Assembly (NCBI RefSeq): GCF_030818775.1
Contig: NZ_JAUTAU010000001.1
Span: forward strand, 3,972,001 to 4,036,000
Length of the DNA: 64,000 nucleotides
Direction of reading: 5' to 3'
From: Bacillus sp. SORGH_AS_0510
GTDB lineage: Bacteria; Bacillota; Bacilli; Bacillales; Cytobacillaceae
The translations under genes were made by a program, and so were the position numbers. The notes under the pieces were generated by a model. The model was not told the origin of the DNA. It saw only the letters and a program-made list of their open reading frames with translations, and made no database searches. This document shows, piece after piece, positions 42,103 to 51,558 of this stretch. Numbering within the stretch: the stretch's first letter is position 1; every line of letters starts with the position of its first letter.

Positions 42103-43380
42103 TTAATACTTTTCCATTACAAGCCGTAACATTTCAAACAATAAGATATTAAAAACGATCCAGACACAGCCATATACATAACCACCAACAATATCACTTG
42201 GCAGTGCATTATTCGATGCAATAGTTTCAATTGCTATACCTATTAATAAGATAAATCCAAAGAAACTTCCCAAAATAAGCTTATAATTCTTTTGCGAATG
42301 TCGGTTAAGTAAAAATAAACATGCTCCATAAATAATGATCGTAATAGTAGCGTTTAAATCAGGAAATTTATCAGAATGATACTTTCCTGTGAACCCAATC
42401 GATTCAAGATAGCTAAAAATTTGTATGATTGTTTCATGAAACAGCCTTGCTCCTAATATTGAAACGATGAGTAAAAGATATTCTAAGAGTTTGTTCTTTC
42501 CCTTTCTCCAAATCTTTATTATTGTTACCCCAATTAATACACCTAAGGCATATTGAGTTTCGAATACTAAAAATATCTTCATCCATTTCATATAAACTAC
42601 AGAATGTACCATGTATTCAACAATTTGATTGAATTGAGTGAACTCATTATATAAATAATCTTGAGCTAGTCCAAGCATTAACGTAACCAGACCAATTAAA
42701 ACTAAAGTAAGGAAAATTAGAAATATCTCTGTAGTTCTTATTGTTTTCAATCGTACAATCAATTGCTCTAACAAATGAATAAGAAATTCTTTAATTTCAA
42801 CTTTATAATATCGATAAGCTAAATACGCTAGTAACACTATTGAAAATACAATAATAAAAATTATAAGATATTTACTTGCTGATTGATGGAAAGCATGCCA
42901 ACGAGGTCCCAAAACTTTACCTAAAGTAATAAAACAAATGCCCCATAGAAATATTCCAGTGTATGCAGGAATGAAAAATTTTCTAAAAGGCATTCTGGAA
43001 ATCCCCGAAATATAACCTGTAAAATGTCTTATACCTGGAATAAAATAGGCAAAGACCAACAGTTTACTGCCTGACCGATCAAACCAAGCAGCCGTTTTAT
43101 TAAATTTTTCAGGTCCAAGGTGGATGAATTTACCATATTTTTCAATTAATTTATAACCTCCAGCATTGCCAATCCAGTACGTTACGGTAATACCAACACC
43201 ACCTGAAATAAAGACTGTTAAGAGTGCCAAAATGTAATTCATTTTCCCCTGAAATACGAAATAGCCAGCATAGCTCATTAAAAATTCACCTGATATTGGC
43301 AGAGCTAAAAGCTCTAGAAAAATACCAATGAATAATATCAGATAACTGTGTTGTTCAAATAATGTTATTAAATATGACAT
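42103..43380 (-). CDS. DedA (VTT) domain fused to a degenerate PAP2 domain
   Basis: A 425-residue membrane protein. Residues 1-190 are a DedA/VTT domain (ELLALPISGEFLMSYAG, FIPGIRHFTGYISGISRMPFRKF), the family of lipid-carrier translocases. Residues about 210-425 have the helix pattern of a PAP2 phosphatase. Its catalytic motifs are gone: FPSGH reads FPDLN, the last SR...H...D motif reads NNALPSDIVGGYVYG with no His, and no RP motif is present. The second half is therefore probably inactive and may bind lipid. It sits 58 bases upstream of the two-component genes on the same strand and may be in the same operon. Confidence 0.8.
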   Translation of the reverse strand: MSYLITLFEQHSYLILFIGIFLELLALPISGEFLMSYAGYFVFQGKMNYILALLTVFISGGVGITVTYWIGNAGGYKLIEKYGKFIHLGPEKFNKTAAWFDRSGSKLLVFAYFIPGIRHFTGYISGISRMPFRKFFIPAYTGIFLWGICFITLGKVLGPRWHAFHQSASKYLIIFIIVFSIVLLAYLAYRYYKVEIKEFLIHLLEQLIVRLKTIRTTEIFLIFLTLVLIGLVTLMLGLAQDYLYNEFTQFNQIVEYMVHSVVYMKWMKIFLVFETQYALGVLIGVTIIKIWRKGKNKLLEYLLLIVSILGARLFHETIIQIFSYLESIGFTGKYHSDKFPDLNATITIIIYGACLFLLNRHSQKNYKLILGSFFGFILLIGIAIETIASNNALPSDIVGGYVYGCVWIVFNILLFEMLRLVMEKY

Positions 43381-43536
43381 ATTAATGCCTCCATTGTTTC
43401 TGAAAAGGAAAACAACCTATAAGCGAACGATCATCGTTAGCTTTATTTACAATGTACCACCATTATAAAGTGAATTTTATTTTTTAATGGATTTTTAATG
43501 TTTTATTAAGAGTACAAAAAGGTTAATACATAAAAT

Positions 43537-43577
43537 AAAAAAGCTAAATCCCTTCGAAAAGGTTATTAGCTTTTTTT
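43537..43577 (-). terminator. Terminator of pssA
   Basis: AAAAAAGCTAA pairs with TTAGCTTTTTT around an 18-base loop containing a CCTT/AAGG inner stem. T-runs on both strands. Confidence 0.8.
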
Positions 43578-43587
43578 GAATTATAGA

Positions 43588-44079
43588 TTAAAGTTTTTTT
43601 ATCCTGATGGGACTCACCATTAACAGAGCGAGAATTAAGGTAATCCATGCATTGCTATATGAAAAGAACCCCATTGCAGCTAGCGGCAAACCAGCGGCTG
43701 GAATTGGCAATCCGCTAAAGTAGCCAATTGTAGGTTTCACATTAAACCTAGCTAATCTTAGCGCACCCATTATAGGGAAAAGGATAAATGCCAAAGAAGT
43801 GAAAAGGGACGGTGATGCAATGGTATGAAATATCAGCGCAGGAGCAACACCAAAACTAACAATATCCGCTAAGGAATCCAATTGAACACCTACTTCACTA
43901 TTAACTTTTAATCCTCTTGCAATCCTCCCGTCAAGTAGATCAAAAATAGCTGAAAAGAAAATTAAAATAGAGGCTACTTCTAAAAAGCCACTCATATTAC
44001 AGGTAATTGAAAGAACACCACACAATAAGTTTCCCATTGTAAATAAATTCGGTACCACTTTTGCTACTTGACTAAACAA
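43588..44079 (-). CDS. pssA: CDP-diacylglycerol-serine O-phosphatidyltransferase
   Basis: A 163-residue enzyme; the TTG seven bases after AGGAGG is preferred to an upstream ATG with no site. The CDP-alcohol phosphotransferase motif D-G-x2-A-R-x8-G-x3-D-x3-D is present as DGRIARGLKVNSEVGVQLDSLAD. It forms phosphatidylserine, the precursor of phosphatidylethanolamine, in the membrane. It is slightly short of B. subtilis PssA (177). The usual neighbour psd is not in the window. It has its own terminator and stands alone. Confidence 0.92.
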   Translation of the reverse strand: MFSQVAKVVPNLFTMGNLLCGVLSITCNMSGFLEVASILIFFSAIFDLLDGRIARGLKVNSEVGVQLDSLADIVSFGVAPALIFHTIASPSLFTSLAFILFPIMGALRLARFNVKPTIGYFSGLPIPAAGLPLAAMGFFSYSNAWITLILALLMVSPIRIKKL

Positions 44080-44173
44080 GGTAGTTCCTCCTGACTCTAA
44101 TAGTTTCATTAATATATTTAAGATTTTCTATATATATCCTTCCGCTTATTCTTTAAACCACATTTTACATTTT

Positions 44174-44355
44174 GGCTCTGTTAAACTTGCCTATTGATTT
44201 CCGCTCCAGGCACTTCGCTTTCCGTGGGTGTTTCGGCGAGCCTCCTCGGCTCATGCGCCTGCGGGGTCTCCCCTGAACCATACTCCCACAGGAGTCTTCG
44301 TGCCTTCCTCTCCAATAAATAGGTATATAAATCAACACTGTTCTTTAACATAGCC
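44174..44355 (+). repeat. Palindromic MITE-like repeat, copy D (short form)
   Basis: A 182-base element starting GGCTCTGTTAAAC and ending ACATAGCC, between pssA and the divergent RND pump gene. It lacks the central segment of copies A and C. Confidence 0.85.
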
Positions 44356-44515
44356 TACATTTTAATAAAATTTTAATGATTTGTTAGGGGAATATACAGG
44401 TTTCTTTTATATCATTAACTTGCCCAATTTTGTTAAAGTACCATTCTCAAATTCATTACAAACACGAAAAAGTTATTTGGGTTAAGTTGATATAAAACTA
44501 TGGGGAGGAAAACCA

Positions 44516-47500
44516 TTGAAAAGACTAGTAGAGGCGACCATGCAAAGAGCCATTCTAATGATTGTATGTGTGGTTATCATTTTGGCTTGGGGAGGTATTT
44601 CAGCTTACCAAATGCAAAGAGATTATTTGCCTGGGATTAACAATACTACCCTTTCAGTAAGTATGAGAGTTCCTGGGTATCAAGCTGCTCAGGTCAAACA
44701 GCAAGTAACCGATAATCTGGCAAGCGCCGTGAAAATAGTGGATGGTTTGTCCAATGTGGAAAGTACATCTTATGACGGCGGATTATTTATGAGTTTGTAT
44801 TTTCCTATGAATACAGACATGAAGGTAGCAGAGGATCAAGTAAATAAAGCCTTGGCAAATGCCGATCTTCCATCGACCATAACGAGCACACCTTCGGTAA
44901 CACGATTAACTACTAGCTCCTTTCCAATTTTGACATACAGCGTTACAAGTTCAAAATTGGATGAACAAACTTTACGTTCCACTGCCACTCAGGAAATTGT
45001 GAAACAATTAAAATCTGTTCCTGGTGTATCGGATGTATCCGTCATTGGGGGAGCAAAAGATGGATATGTATTAACAGTTCGTATGAAAGACCTTGTGAAA
45101 AACGGTTTAACATTAGATGATGTGAACAAATCGTTTGCATTAGCAGTTCCTTCTATGCCACAAGGGAATATCATTAACAACCAATTATCTATACCGGTTT
45201 CGTTTGATGGTTTACCGTTAACAGTCCAGCAAATGGAAAACGCAACAATTAAGAATAAAGAAGGAAAAGTAATTCCTGTATCAGCGTTCGGGACCATTAC
45301 ACATTCATTAAATGACTTAAAAACGGTTTCTAGAACAAATGGAGCACCAAGTGTCACATTAAATGTCATCAAAACACCATCAGCCAATATTACGGATGTA
45401 GCTAAGCAAGTCAAAGACCGTGTATCACATCTTCAATTGGATACCGTAAATCCAAAAGATGTTTCTTTCAAAGTTCTACTTGACCGAGAAAAAGAATTAA
45501 ACAGTTCTCTTTTCGGACTAGTTCGAGAAGGGTTACTTGGCTCTTTATTCTCTATGATTTGTGTGTTTTTCTTCTTCCGAAATGTAAGAAGTACACTATT
45601 AATTGCTATTTCATTGCCAATTTCATTACTGGCAACGACAGCTTTCTTAAAATCAATGGGTATAACCTTAAACATTTTAACCGTTTCAGGTTTTATTGTA
45701 GCGATGGGCCGTATTGTCGATGACTCGATTGTAATCTTAGACAATATGTATAGAAAACGCGAAGAACAGCAGGATAAACCATTGCTTTCTATTCTTGCTT
45801 CATCTGTCATTGAAATGATTCCAGCGATTTTAGGTTCTACATTAACGACCATTGCTGTTTATATTCCGATTGCTTTTGTCGGAGGGGTAATCAGTGCTTC
45901 ATATAGCGGATTTGCATGGTCAGTCGTTATTGCTCTCATCATTTCATTCTTTGTCGCAATGCTTGTCATCCCTGCACTTGCTTTTATGGGATGGAAAGGA
46001 GGAAACGGAGAAAAACAAACGGTCAAACTCGATTCTAAAATGAAGCCAATCTTGCAATCGGCTTTTAAACATAAGAAAGCAATGATTATTGTTTCAATCT
46101 TAGTGTTCTTGGCTGCTGGTATTTATTCCGCTTTCCTTCCTGTAAGTTTATTACCTAGTGGAAAAATCGGACAAATTGCTATTAAAGCAGAATTGCCGAA
46201 GGGAAGCACATTAATTCAAGTGGATTCTGAAGTGCAAAAGATCGAAAAAGCATTGAAAGAAAATCACAAGATTACGGCATACTCAGCCAATTTCGGTTCA
46301 ACCATGACTCCACAAAGTGATGATGTGTTCGACCAGGGTGGTGGCTTTATTACCTATCCAAATGTCGCTAACCTTTCCGTTGTATTAAAAAACGACAAAG
46401 ATGCTGATTCTGTCATTAAACAATTACAAGAGCAGCTTCCTTCTTTATCTAAAGATGTTACTTATACAGTCACAAGCCAGAACATCTCTGGTGATGATTC
46501 ACAAATGCGTATTCTGTTTACAGGTGCAGATCAAGCTTCTCTGGACCAGGTTGCTCAAGAAGCAAGAACAGAGTTATCGAAAATTGGTAACTTAAGCGTA
46601 GATGGAAAAGTGGATTTAACAAATGGTTCGCCTAAGTATAAGATTACTTTTGACAAAAAAGCGATAGAAGAGAATGGCGTAAAAGTGGCTGATATTCTTA
46701 CGGTCATTAATCGTTATATGTCTTCATCGAAAGATGCCACCATTACAATTGATCATAAAGCACTACCTGTGGATCAATATTTGGATCAAATTGAAACTGG
46801 AACGAACTCAAGCATTTCGTTGCATGCAACTGCCAATGATGTTTTAGCCTCTCTTTCTGCTGAGACATTACCTGGAGCTAATGGTGAAATAATACGATTA
46901 GACCAAATCGCTAAAATTTCAAATGATACCACTCCTTCAACCATTAGTGAACGAGATGGACAGCCGTTCTCCCTTGTTACAGCACAGATAACATCAAATG
47001 ATATTAGTAAAGTGTCTAGCCAAGCGGAAAAAGCATTAAGCACCATGAAACTACCTAAAGATGTAACGTATTCATTGGGTGGTATTACTCAACAAGTAAA
47101 AGATATGATTTTCGATATGTCAGTTGCAGTAGCTTTCTCTATTCTTTTAGTATTGCTCATTACCTCCTCTATCTTCAAAGGATGGAGAGCACCTATATCG
47201 GTACTTTTAAGCATTCCACTAGCATTAAGTGGTGTCGTTATCGCTTTAATTTTATTCCATGGAGAATGGAACTTAGCAGCTTTAATCGGTATCCTAATGC
47301 TTACCGGTATTGTAGTGACGAATGGAATTGTGTTGATTGATAAAATTGAAAGAAATAGAAAAGATGGAATGCCGGTTAAAGAAGCTGTACTTTACGGAAG
47401 TCTTTCACGGATTAGGCCGATATTAATGACAGCAGCGGCAACCGTTCTTACATTACTACCACTTGCATTTTCACACAGTGTCGATACTGTCATTTCTCAA

Positions 47501-47638
47501 ACGCTCGGTATTGTCGTAATTGGTGGGATGGTAACTTCAACAATCAACAGTTTTATCATCATCCCGATTATTTATGAGTGGTTGCATAAAAAGTCTGTAT
47601 CAAAAACTATTACAACAAATGCAAGAACTACAAACTAG
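44516..47638 (+). CDS. swrC: RND efflux transporter, SwrC (YerP)-like
   Basis: A 1040-residue AcrB-type transporter with 12 helices and two large extracellular loops; TTG start after GGGAGG. Motifs include the N-terminal RDYLPGINNTTLSVSM porter start, MGRIVDDSIVILDN in TM4 with paired acidic residues that carry protons, and GIVVTNGIVLIDKIERNRKDG in the second half. B. subtilis SwrC (YerP) is needed for swarming and surfactin resistance. No membrane-fusion partner gene is adjacent, as in B. subtilis. It is followed by bcrC, giving a two-gene envelope-defence unit. Confidence 0.92.
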   Translation: MKRLVEATMQRAILMIVCVVIILAWGGISAYQMQRDYLPGINNTTLSVSMRVPGYQAAQVKQQVTDNLASAVKIVDGLSNVESTSYDGGLFMSLYFPMNTDMKVAEDQVNKALANADLPSTITSTPSVTRLTTSSFPILTYSVTSSKLDEQTLRSTATQEIVKQLKSVPGVSDVSVIGGAKDGYVLTVRMKDLVKNGLTLDDVNKSFALAVPSMPQGNIINNQLSIPVSFDGLPLTVQQMENATIKNKEGKVIPVSAFGTITHSLNDLKTVSRTNGAPSVTLNVIKTPSANITDVAKQVKDRVSHLQLDTVNPKDVSFKVLLDREKELNSSLFGLVREGLLGSLFSMICVFFFFRNVRSTLLIAISLPISLLATTAFLKSMGITLNILTVSGFIVAMGRIVDDSIVILDNMYRKREEQQDKPLLSILASSVIEMIPAILGSTLTTIAVYIPIAFVGGVISASYSGFAWSVVIALIISFFVAMLVIPALAFMGWKGGNGEKQTVKLDSKMKPILQSAFKHKKAMIIVSILVFLAAGIYSAFLPVSLLPSGKIGQIAIKAELPKGSTLIQVDSEVQKIEKALKENHKITAYSANFGSTMTPQSDDVFDQGGGFITYPNVANLSVVLKNDKDADSVIKQLQEQLPSLSKDVTYTVTSQNISGDDSQMRILFTGADQASLDQVAQEARTELSKIGNLSVDGKVDLTNGSPKYKITFDKKAIEENGVKVADILTVINRYMSSSKDATITIDHKALPVDQYLDQIETGTNSSISLHATANDVLASLSAETLPGANGEIIRLDQIAKISNDTTPSTISERDGQPFSLVTAQITSNDISKVSSQAEKALSTMKLPKDVTYSLGGITQQVKDMIFDMSVAVAFSILLVLLITSSIFKGWRAPISVLLSIPLALSGVVIALILFHGEWNLAALIGILMLTGIVVTNGIVLIDKIERNRKDGMPVKEAVLYGSLSRIRPILMTAAATVLTLLPLAFSHSVDTVISQTLGIVVIGGMVTSTINSFIIIPIIYEWLHKKSVSKTITTNARTTN

Positions 47639-47660
47639 GATATTTTATTGAAGTTTTGAA

Positions 47661-47691
47661 TCTCGCTTCATTGAGTAGCAATGCAGCGAGA
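47661..47691 (+). other. Intercistronic hairpin between swrC and bcrC
   Basis: TCTCGCTTCATTG pairs with CAATGCAGCGAGA (one mismatch) and has no U tract, so it is not a standard terminator. It may protect or process the shared mRNA. Confidence 0.5.
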
Positions 47692-47713
47692 AAACTAGAA
47701 ATGAGGAGATAGA

Positions 47714-48295
47714 ATGAATTATCATATATTTCAAGCGATCAACCAGCTTGCTGGTCATCATCCTTTTATTGACACGGTAATGATATTAACAACGCAATAT
47801 GCATTGATTGTTTACGCCATCGTTTTACTTCTTATGTGGTTTTTAGGTAAAGACCACTCTAAATATACAGTTGTTTATGCAGCAATAACTGGTGGTTTAG
47901 GCTTGCTAATAAACTTTGTGATAGGTCATATTTATTATGAACCACGTCCATTTGTAACTCATAAAGTTCATCTACTAATTCAGCATGCAAAAGATGCTTC
48001 GTTTCCAAGCGACCATACAACAGGGGCGTTTTCCCTAGCTCTTGCGATATTGTTGCGCCATCGAAAAATTGGGTTAAGTATGCTGTTGTTTGCAATAGTA
48101 ACAGGGATTTCTCGTATTTATGTTGGACATCACTATCCATTGGATGTAATTGGCAGCATTTTTGTAAGTGTATTTGTAAGTATACTTATTTACAAATTAA
48201 GCTCTTTGTTAAATCCCATCCCTAAAACAATAATCTTTATTTATAATCAAATCCCTTTAATTCCAAAAACTAAACAAAAAATAGGTCACTACTAA
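47714..48295 (+). CDS. bcrC: Undecaprenyl-diphosphatase, BcrC/PAP2 type
   Basis: A 193-residue PAP2-family membrane phosphatase with GAGGAG before ATG. All three catalytic motifs are intact: YEPRPF, FPSDHT and GISRIYVGHHYPLD. It recycles undecaprenyl diphosphate to the lipid carrier for peptidoglycan synthesis and gives bacitracin resistance in Bacillus. Length matches BcrC (193). It contrasts with the motif-less PAP2 domain encoded at 42103. Confidence 0.92.
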   Translation: MNYHIFQAINQLAGHHPFIDTVMILTTQYALIVYAIVLLLMWFLGKDHSKYTVVYAAITGGLGLLINFVIGHIYYEPRPFVTHKVHLLIQHAKDASFPSDHTTGAFSLALAILLRHRKIGLSMLLFAIVTGISRIYVGHHYPLDVIGSIFVSVFVSILIYKLSSLLNPIPKTIIFIYNQIPLIPKTKQKIGHY

Positions 48296-48296
48296 A

Positions 48297-48330
48297 GGGA
48301 CAGCTAAACTAGCTGTCCCCCCGTTTTTTA
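48297..48330 (+). terminator. Terminator of bcrC
   Basis: GGGACAGCTA pairs with TAGCTGTCCC, followed by CCCGTTTTTTA. It touches the 3' end of the convergent spoVR gene. Confidence 0.85.
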
Positions 48331-49740
48331 TAGGTACTTACGATGAACTCCTTTACCATCATAAGAAAATAACATCCGTCTTTCTTCAATCATCGTTTCC
48401 ATGTGAACAGGTCTGCCCCAAAGCTGTTGAATATATGGGAGAACTTTTTCAAGATACTTTACGTCTAATTCAACACCTTCGTACCAATGCTTTAAATAAA
48501 GCTCTCCATTCTTCATATAATCTCCGTCGTTTACCGTAATGTAAGGAAATCCTCCATTTACCCGCATATTTACGAGCTGATCACGAATATGTTCCCACTC
48601 TTTATCAACAATTTTATAATCGCGCCCCTGCTTTTGGAACAGATACATATCCTCTCTCATAACTAAATCCTTATTTAAGTAATTGCGAAGGAAGGAGATA
48701 TCGGATTCTACTTCCCGTACCTCAAACATTTTTTCTCTTCCAGAACCAGGTTTAACTCCTCTTCGCTTCATTTCTTCCGTTGGATTATTATACCGTTCTT
48801 CAATATCCTCGAAAATTTTTATTCCAAGGTAATATGGATTTATTCCTGTCTTGGATGGCTGTACAACTCCCGCATTTAACTTCGCAAATTCAATGGCTTC
48901 TCCGCTGGTTAAATCCATTTCCCTTAAAATCCGCTGGTGCCAATAAGAAGCCCAGCCCTCATTCATGATTTTTGTCTCAAGCTGTGGCCAGAAGTAGAGC
49001 ATTTCCTCCCGCATCATTGTTAAGATATCTCGTTGCCAATCTTCTAGCTCTCTACTGTAAGTTTCAATAAATAACAATATATCCTTTTCGGGGCGTGGCG
49101 GAAACTTCTTTTTCCTTGGTTGAAGGGATTCTTTTTTATTTCTTTCATCCAAATTCCATAGGTCATCATAGGGTGTAGCAGCAATAGGATTTCCCTCATC
49201 TTCCTCATCATCCCCGATTGACCATGACAGCTTTGGCCTCATGAGAGAAGGGTCAATATGCTCGTCAATTGCTAACACCGCATCAAGGAAGGTTTCTACC
49301 TCTTTCTTTCCATATTGAATCTCATATTGGTGAATTCTTTCTGCAGTTGCTGCCATACTCTCTACCATATCGCGCTTCGTATTTTGGAAACGGACATTGT
49401 TTTTAAAGAAATCACAATGAGCTAACACGTGAGCAACAATCAACTTATTTTGGATTAGTGTATTCGAGTCTAATAAAAATGCGTAACATGGATTAGAGTT
49501 AATGACAAGTTCATAAATCTTACTCAACCCTAGGTCATAATGAAGCTTCATTTTGTGAAATTGCTTTCCAAAACTCCAATGCGAGAATCTAGTGGGCATT
49601 CCATAGGCTCCAAATGTATAAATAATTTCTGCGGGACAGATTTCATAACGCATGGGATAAAAGTCCAATCCAAAACCACTTGCAATTTCGGTAATTTCAC
49701 TGATTGCATATTCTAGTGATTTACGCTCATCCGAATTCAT
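48328..49740 (-). CDS. spoVR: SpoVR family sporulation protein
   Basis: A 470-residue cytoplasmic protein with the ATG at 49740 spaced correctly from AAGGGGGG. Sequence blocks are typical of Spo[31 protein letters not shown] (in pieces near residues 25-55), [42 protein letters not shown] and [18 protein letters not shown]. In B. subtilis it is a sigma-E gene involved in spore cortex formation; the biochemical activity is unknown. A sigma-E-like promoter lies upstream. Confidence 0.95.
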   Translation of the reverse strand: MNSDERKSLEYAISEITEIASGFGLDFYPMRYEICPAEIIYTFGAYGMPTRFSHWSFGKQFHKMKLHYDLGLSKIYELVINSNPCYAFLLDSNTLIQNKLIVAHVLAHCDFFKNNVRFQNTKRDMVESMAATAERIHQYEIQYGKKEVETFLDAVLAIDEHIDPSLMRPKLSWSIGDDEEDEGNPIAATPYDDLWNLDERNKKESLQPRKKKFPPRPEKDILLFIETYSRELEDWQRDILTMMREEMLYFWPQLETKIMNEGWASYWHQRILREMDLTSGEAIEFAKLNAGVVQPSKTGINPYYLGIKIFEDIEERYNNPTEEMKRRGVKPGSGREKMFEVREVESDISFLRNYLNKDLVMREDMYLFQKQGRDYKIVDKEWEHIRDQLVNMRVNGGFPYITVNDGDYMKNGELYLKHWYEGVELDVKYLEKVLPYIQQLWGRPVHMETMIEERRMLFSYDGKGVHRKYL

Positions 49741-49768
49741 TGCCATTCCCCCCTTTTCCTCTTATCAC

Positions 49769-49797
49769 AATGTATGAACAAAAGCTGGGAATGATGA
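49769..49797 (-). promoter_or_regulatory. Possible sigma-E promoter of spoVR
   Basis: On the minus strand TCATCATT, 13 bases, then CATACATT resembles sigma-E -35 and -10 elements (CATAcaAT type). It lies about 29 bases before the start. Confidence 0.45.
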
Positions 49798-49800
49798 AAA

Positions 49801-50019
49801 GAAAAGCGTAAGCGCCTTGGTCAGCCCCGACAGGCAAATGTTCTTCTGCAAGAAAAGTCGCTCTTTGACTTTGGCAGAAGAACATTTGACCCGAGCTGTA
49901 ACAATCATCGCTTTATCAAGCCATGATTGTTACAAGATACTCAAGGAAGAATAATCAGGATGAAAACTGGCTAGGCGCTGAAGCTGAACAATTTTCGAAG
50001 TCGATTTTGCTTTCTTATA
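49801..50019 (+). repeat. Structured Bacillus-type intergenic repeat (bcr-like)
   Basis: A 219-base element beginning GAAAAGCGTAAGCGCC and ending in GAAGTCGATTTTGCTTTC. An outer stem AGCGCCT/AGGCGCT (49811-49817 with 49973-49979) encloses two hairpins: a 14-bp stem (49836-49849 with 49874-49887) and an 11-bp stem (49898-49908 with 49923-49933). The ends resemble a repeat widely seen between genes in Bacillus genomes. It is a single copy here and carries no plausible gene. Confidence 0.6.
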
Positions 50020-50025
50020 ATATTA

Positions 50026-50058
50026 AAAAAACAATAAGCAAGATCGCTTATTGTTTTT
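50026..50058 (-). terminator. Terminator of the yhdC-like gene
   Basis: AAAAACAATAAGC pairs with GCTTATTGTTTTT. The TAA stop of the gene lies in the first arm. Confidence 0.85.
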
Positions 50059-50365
50059 GAGTTTCAACGGTTAAATTAAGAAGTTTTTTATTAGTTAAGT
50101 CATGATTTACTCTGATAATGACAAAGAAGTTTTGATTGTTTTCTTGAACTTTAAAACGAAAACCATCCTCCACCTTTGAAGAATCCATCTTTTTACGGCC
50201 TAGATATTCATAATCTCGAATTGGGCTACCAGGAAAGTCTGCTTGTACCACCGACATTGCAATCCTGCCGTATTTTTCATAGTCAGGTTTCTGTGCATGG
50301 CTCTGATTGGTAAAACTGACCAAAATAAACGCCGCCATTAGTATAGAAATAAGTGTTTTTTTCAA
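50048..50365 (-). CDS. yhdC: Secreted DUF3889 protein (YhdC-like)
   Basis: A 105-residue exported protein; TTG six bases after GGAGGGG is preferred to an ATG inside the site. The signal peptide ends SHA-QKP. The mature part (DYEKYGRIAMSVVQADFPGSPIRDYEYLGRKK in pieces) fits the DUF3889 family, cystatin-like in appearance. B. subtilis yhdC is recalled as the relative and lies in the same neighbourhood as yhdB. The function is unknown. Confidence 0.78.
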   Translation of the reverse strand: MKKTLISILMAAFILVSFTNQSHAQKPDYEKYGRIAMSVVQADFPGSPIRDYEYLGRKKMDSSKVEDGFRFKVQENNQNFFVIIRVNHDLTNKKLLNLTVETQKQ

Positions 50366-50426
50366 GAAATTCCCCTCCATTTTATTAGGCTACTTCTATT
50401 TTCCCCAAGCTGTATGTCGTTATGAA

Positions 50427-51410
50427 TTAATTAGGGATTTTTTCCGCTTCTTTAGCAAGTTTAAGCCCTACCAATCGATTCCGTTTCCATTCTGTTTTAA
50501 AAACGGATAATGGAGGGTTCGTTTCTCCAACTAGGTAACTTATTTCAATCGTCATTGCAGGACGGTGGTAAGTAGTAATGAACCAATCTGTAAATCCGCC
50601 TCCTGTTGCCTTTTTTGGTGGCTTTGCTAATTTGTATCCCGTAATTTTAGCTATTTTTTTCGCAAGCTTCCTATCCCTTTTTAGATGTTTTCCATTTTTA
50701 TAATTCCAAAAAATTTCTCTTCCCGCAGAATGATAAGCTACCGCAAGTGATGGATTAACCTCCTTAATAAAGTTCGTTAGTGCAATCACTTCCTTTGCTT
50801 CAAGCGGTCTCTTTCCTTTGTAAAATTGATAATGTGGTGATGTCGGCTGCATAGGAAGTTCAGTCCACCCTGCAGGATACTGCCTATTAAGGTCAATCCC
50901 CGTTCCATTTGCTTTCCACCTTGAAAAATTACTCGAATTGTTATTCATGATTTGTAAACGATTGAATTGTTTTGCGGGGATTCCTTCGAAATGATTTTGT
51001 TGAATTGTTACTCCATCTGGATTTAACATTGGAACAAACCAGATGGAAACCTCATTAAGAATAGAAGTGGAAGTCAAAGGGAACCTTCCCGTTTTTTCAT
51101 AAGTAGCTGCATAGGTTTCAAGCATTTTCATCAAAAGCATACTGGTTAACCACTCACGTCCATGGTGAGCGCCAATTAAAACGATATTTCGTTTTCCCTT
51201 CCCTACCTTTATTGCCCAAATTTCTCTTCCAAAATGAGTCGTTCCAATAGATTTAACCTCTAATTGACCATTATGCTGTTTTTTCAATTGAGTGATGTCA
51301 TTTTCTAACTGTTCATAGGAATAGGCTTTATTCGTATGAACCACCTTAGCTGCTGTAGGAGTTATGGAATAAAAAAGGATAATTATAAAAGCACAAAAGA
51401 ATTTATTCAT
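50427..51410 (-). CDS. Secreted M14 zinc carboxypeptidase
   Basis: A 327-residue exported metallopeptidase with a GAGGAGG site. The signal peptide ends near TAAKV. The M14 fold is marked by YSYEQLENDI, zinc ligands in GAHHGREW (His, Glu), NPDGV, GIDLNRQYPAGW, the third ligand in VAYHSAGR, and the catalytic Glu in MTIEISYLVG near the C-terminus. It probably trims peptidoglycan peptides or other extracellular peptides, as gamma-D-glutamyl-L-diamino acid endopeptidases do (inference). Confidence 0.93.
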   Translation of the reverse strand: MNKFFCAFIIILFYSITPTAAKVVHTNKAYSYEQLENDITQLKKQHNGQLEVKSIGTTHFGREIWAIKVGKGKRNIVLIGAHHGREWLTSMLLMKMLETYAATYEKTGRFPLTSTSILNEVSIWFVPMLNPDGVTIQQNHFEGIPAKQFNRLQIMNNNSSNFSRWKANGTGIDLNRQYPAGWTELPMQPTSPHYQFYKGKRPLEAKEVIALTNFIKEVNPSLAVAYHSAGREIFWNYKNGKHLKRDRKLAKKIAKITGYKLAKPPKKATGGGFTDWFITTYHRPAMTIEISYLVGETNPPLSVFKTEWKRNRLVGLKLAKEAEKIPN

Positions 51411-51558
51411 GTGACCTCCTCGTAACCAATTGAATGAATAAATAAACAGGTAAAACTTGAAAACCTTATGAACATTGGGTGTCCAACATTTTCTGCGAAA
51501 GTTATCTTCAGAATGTCATACAATAATCTCAACTCCTAGTAAGGAGGAGAGAAAGTAA

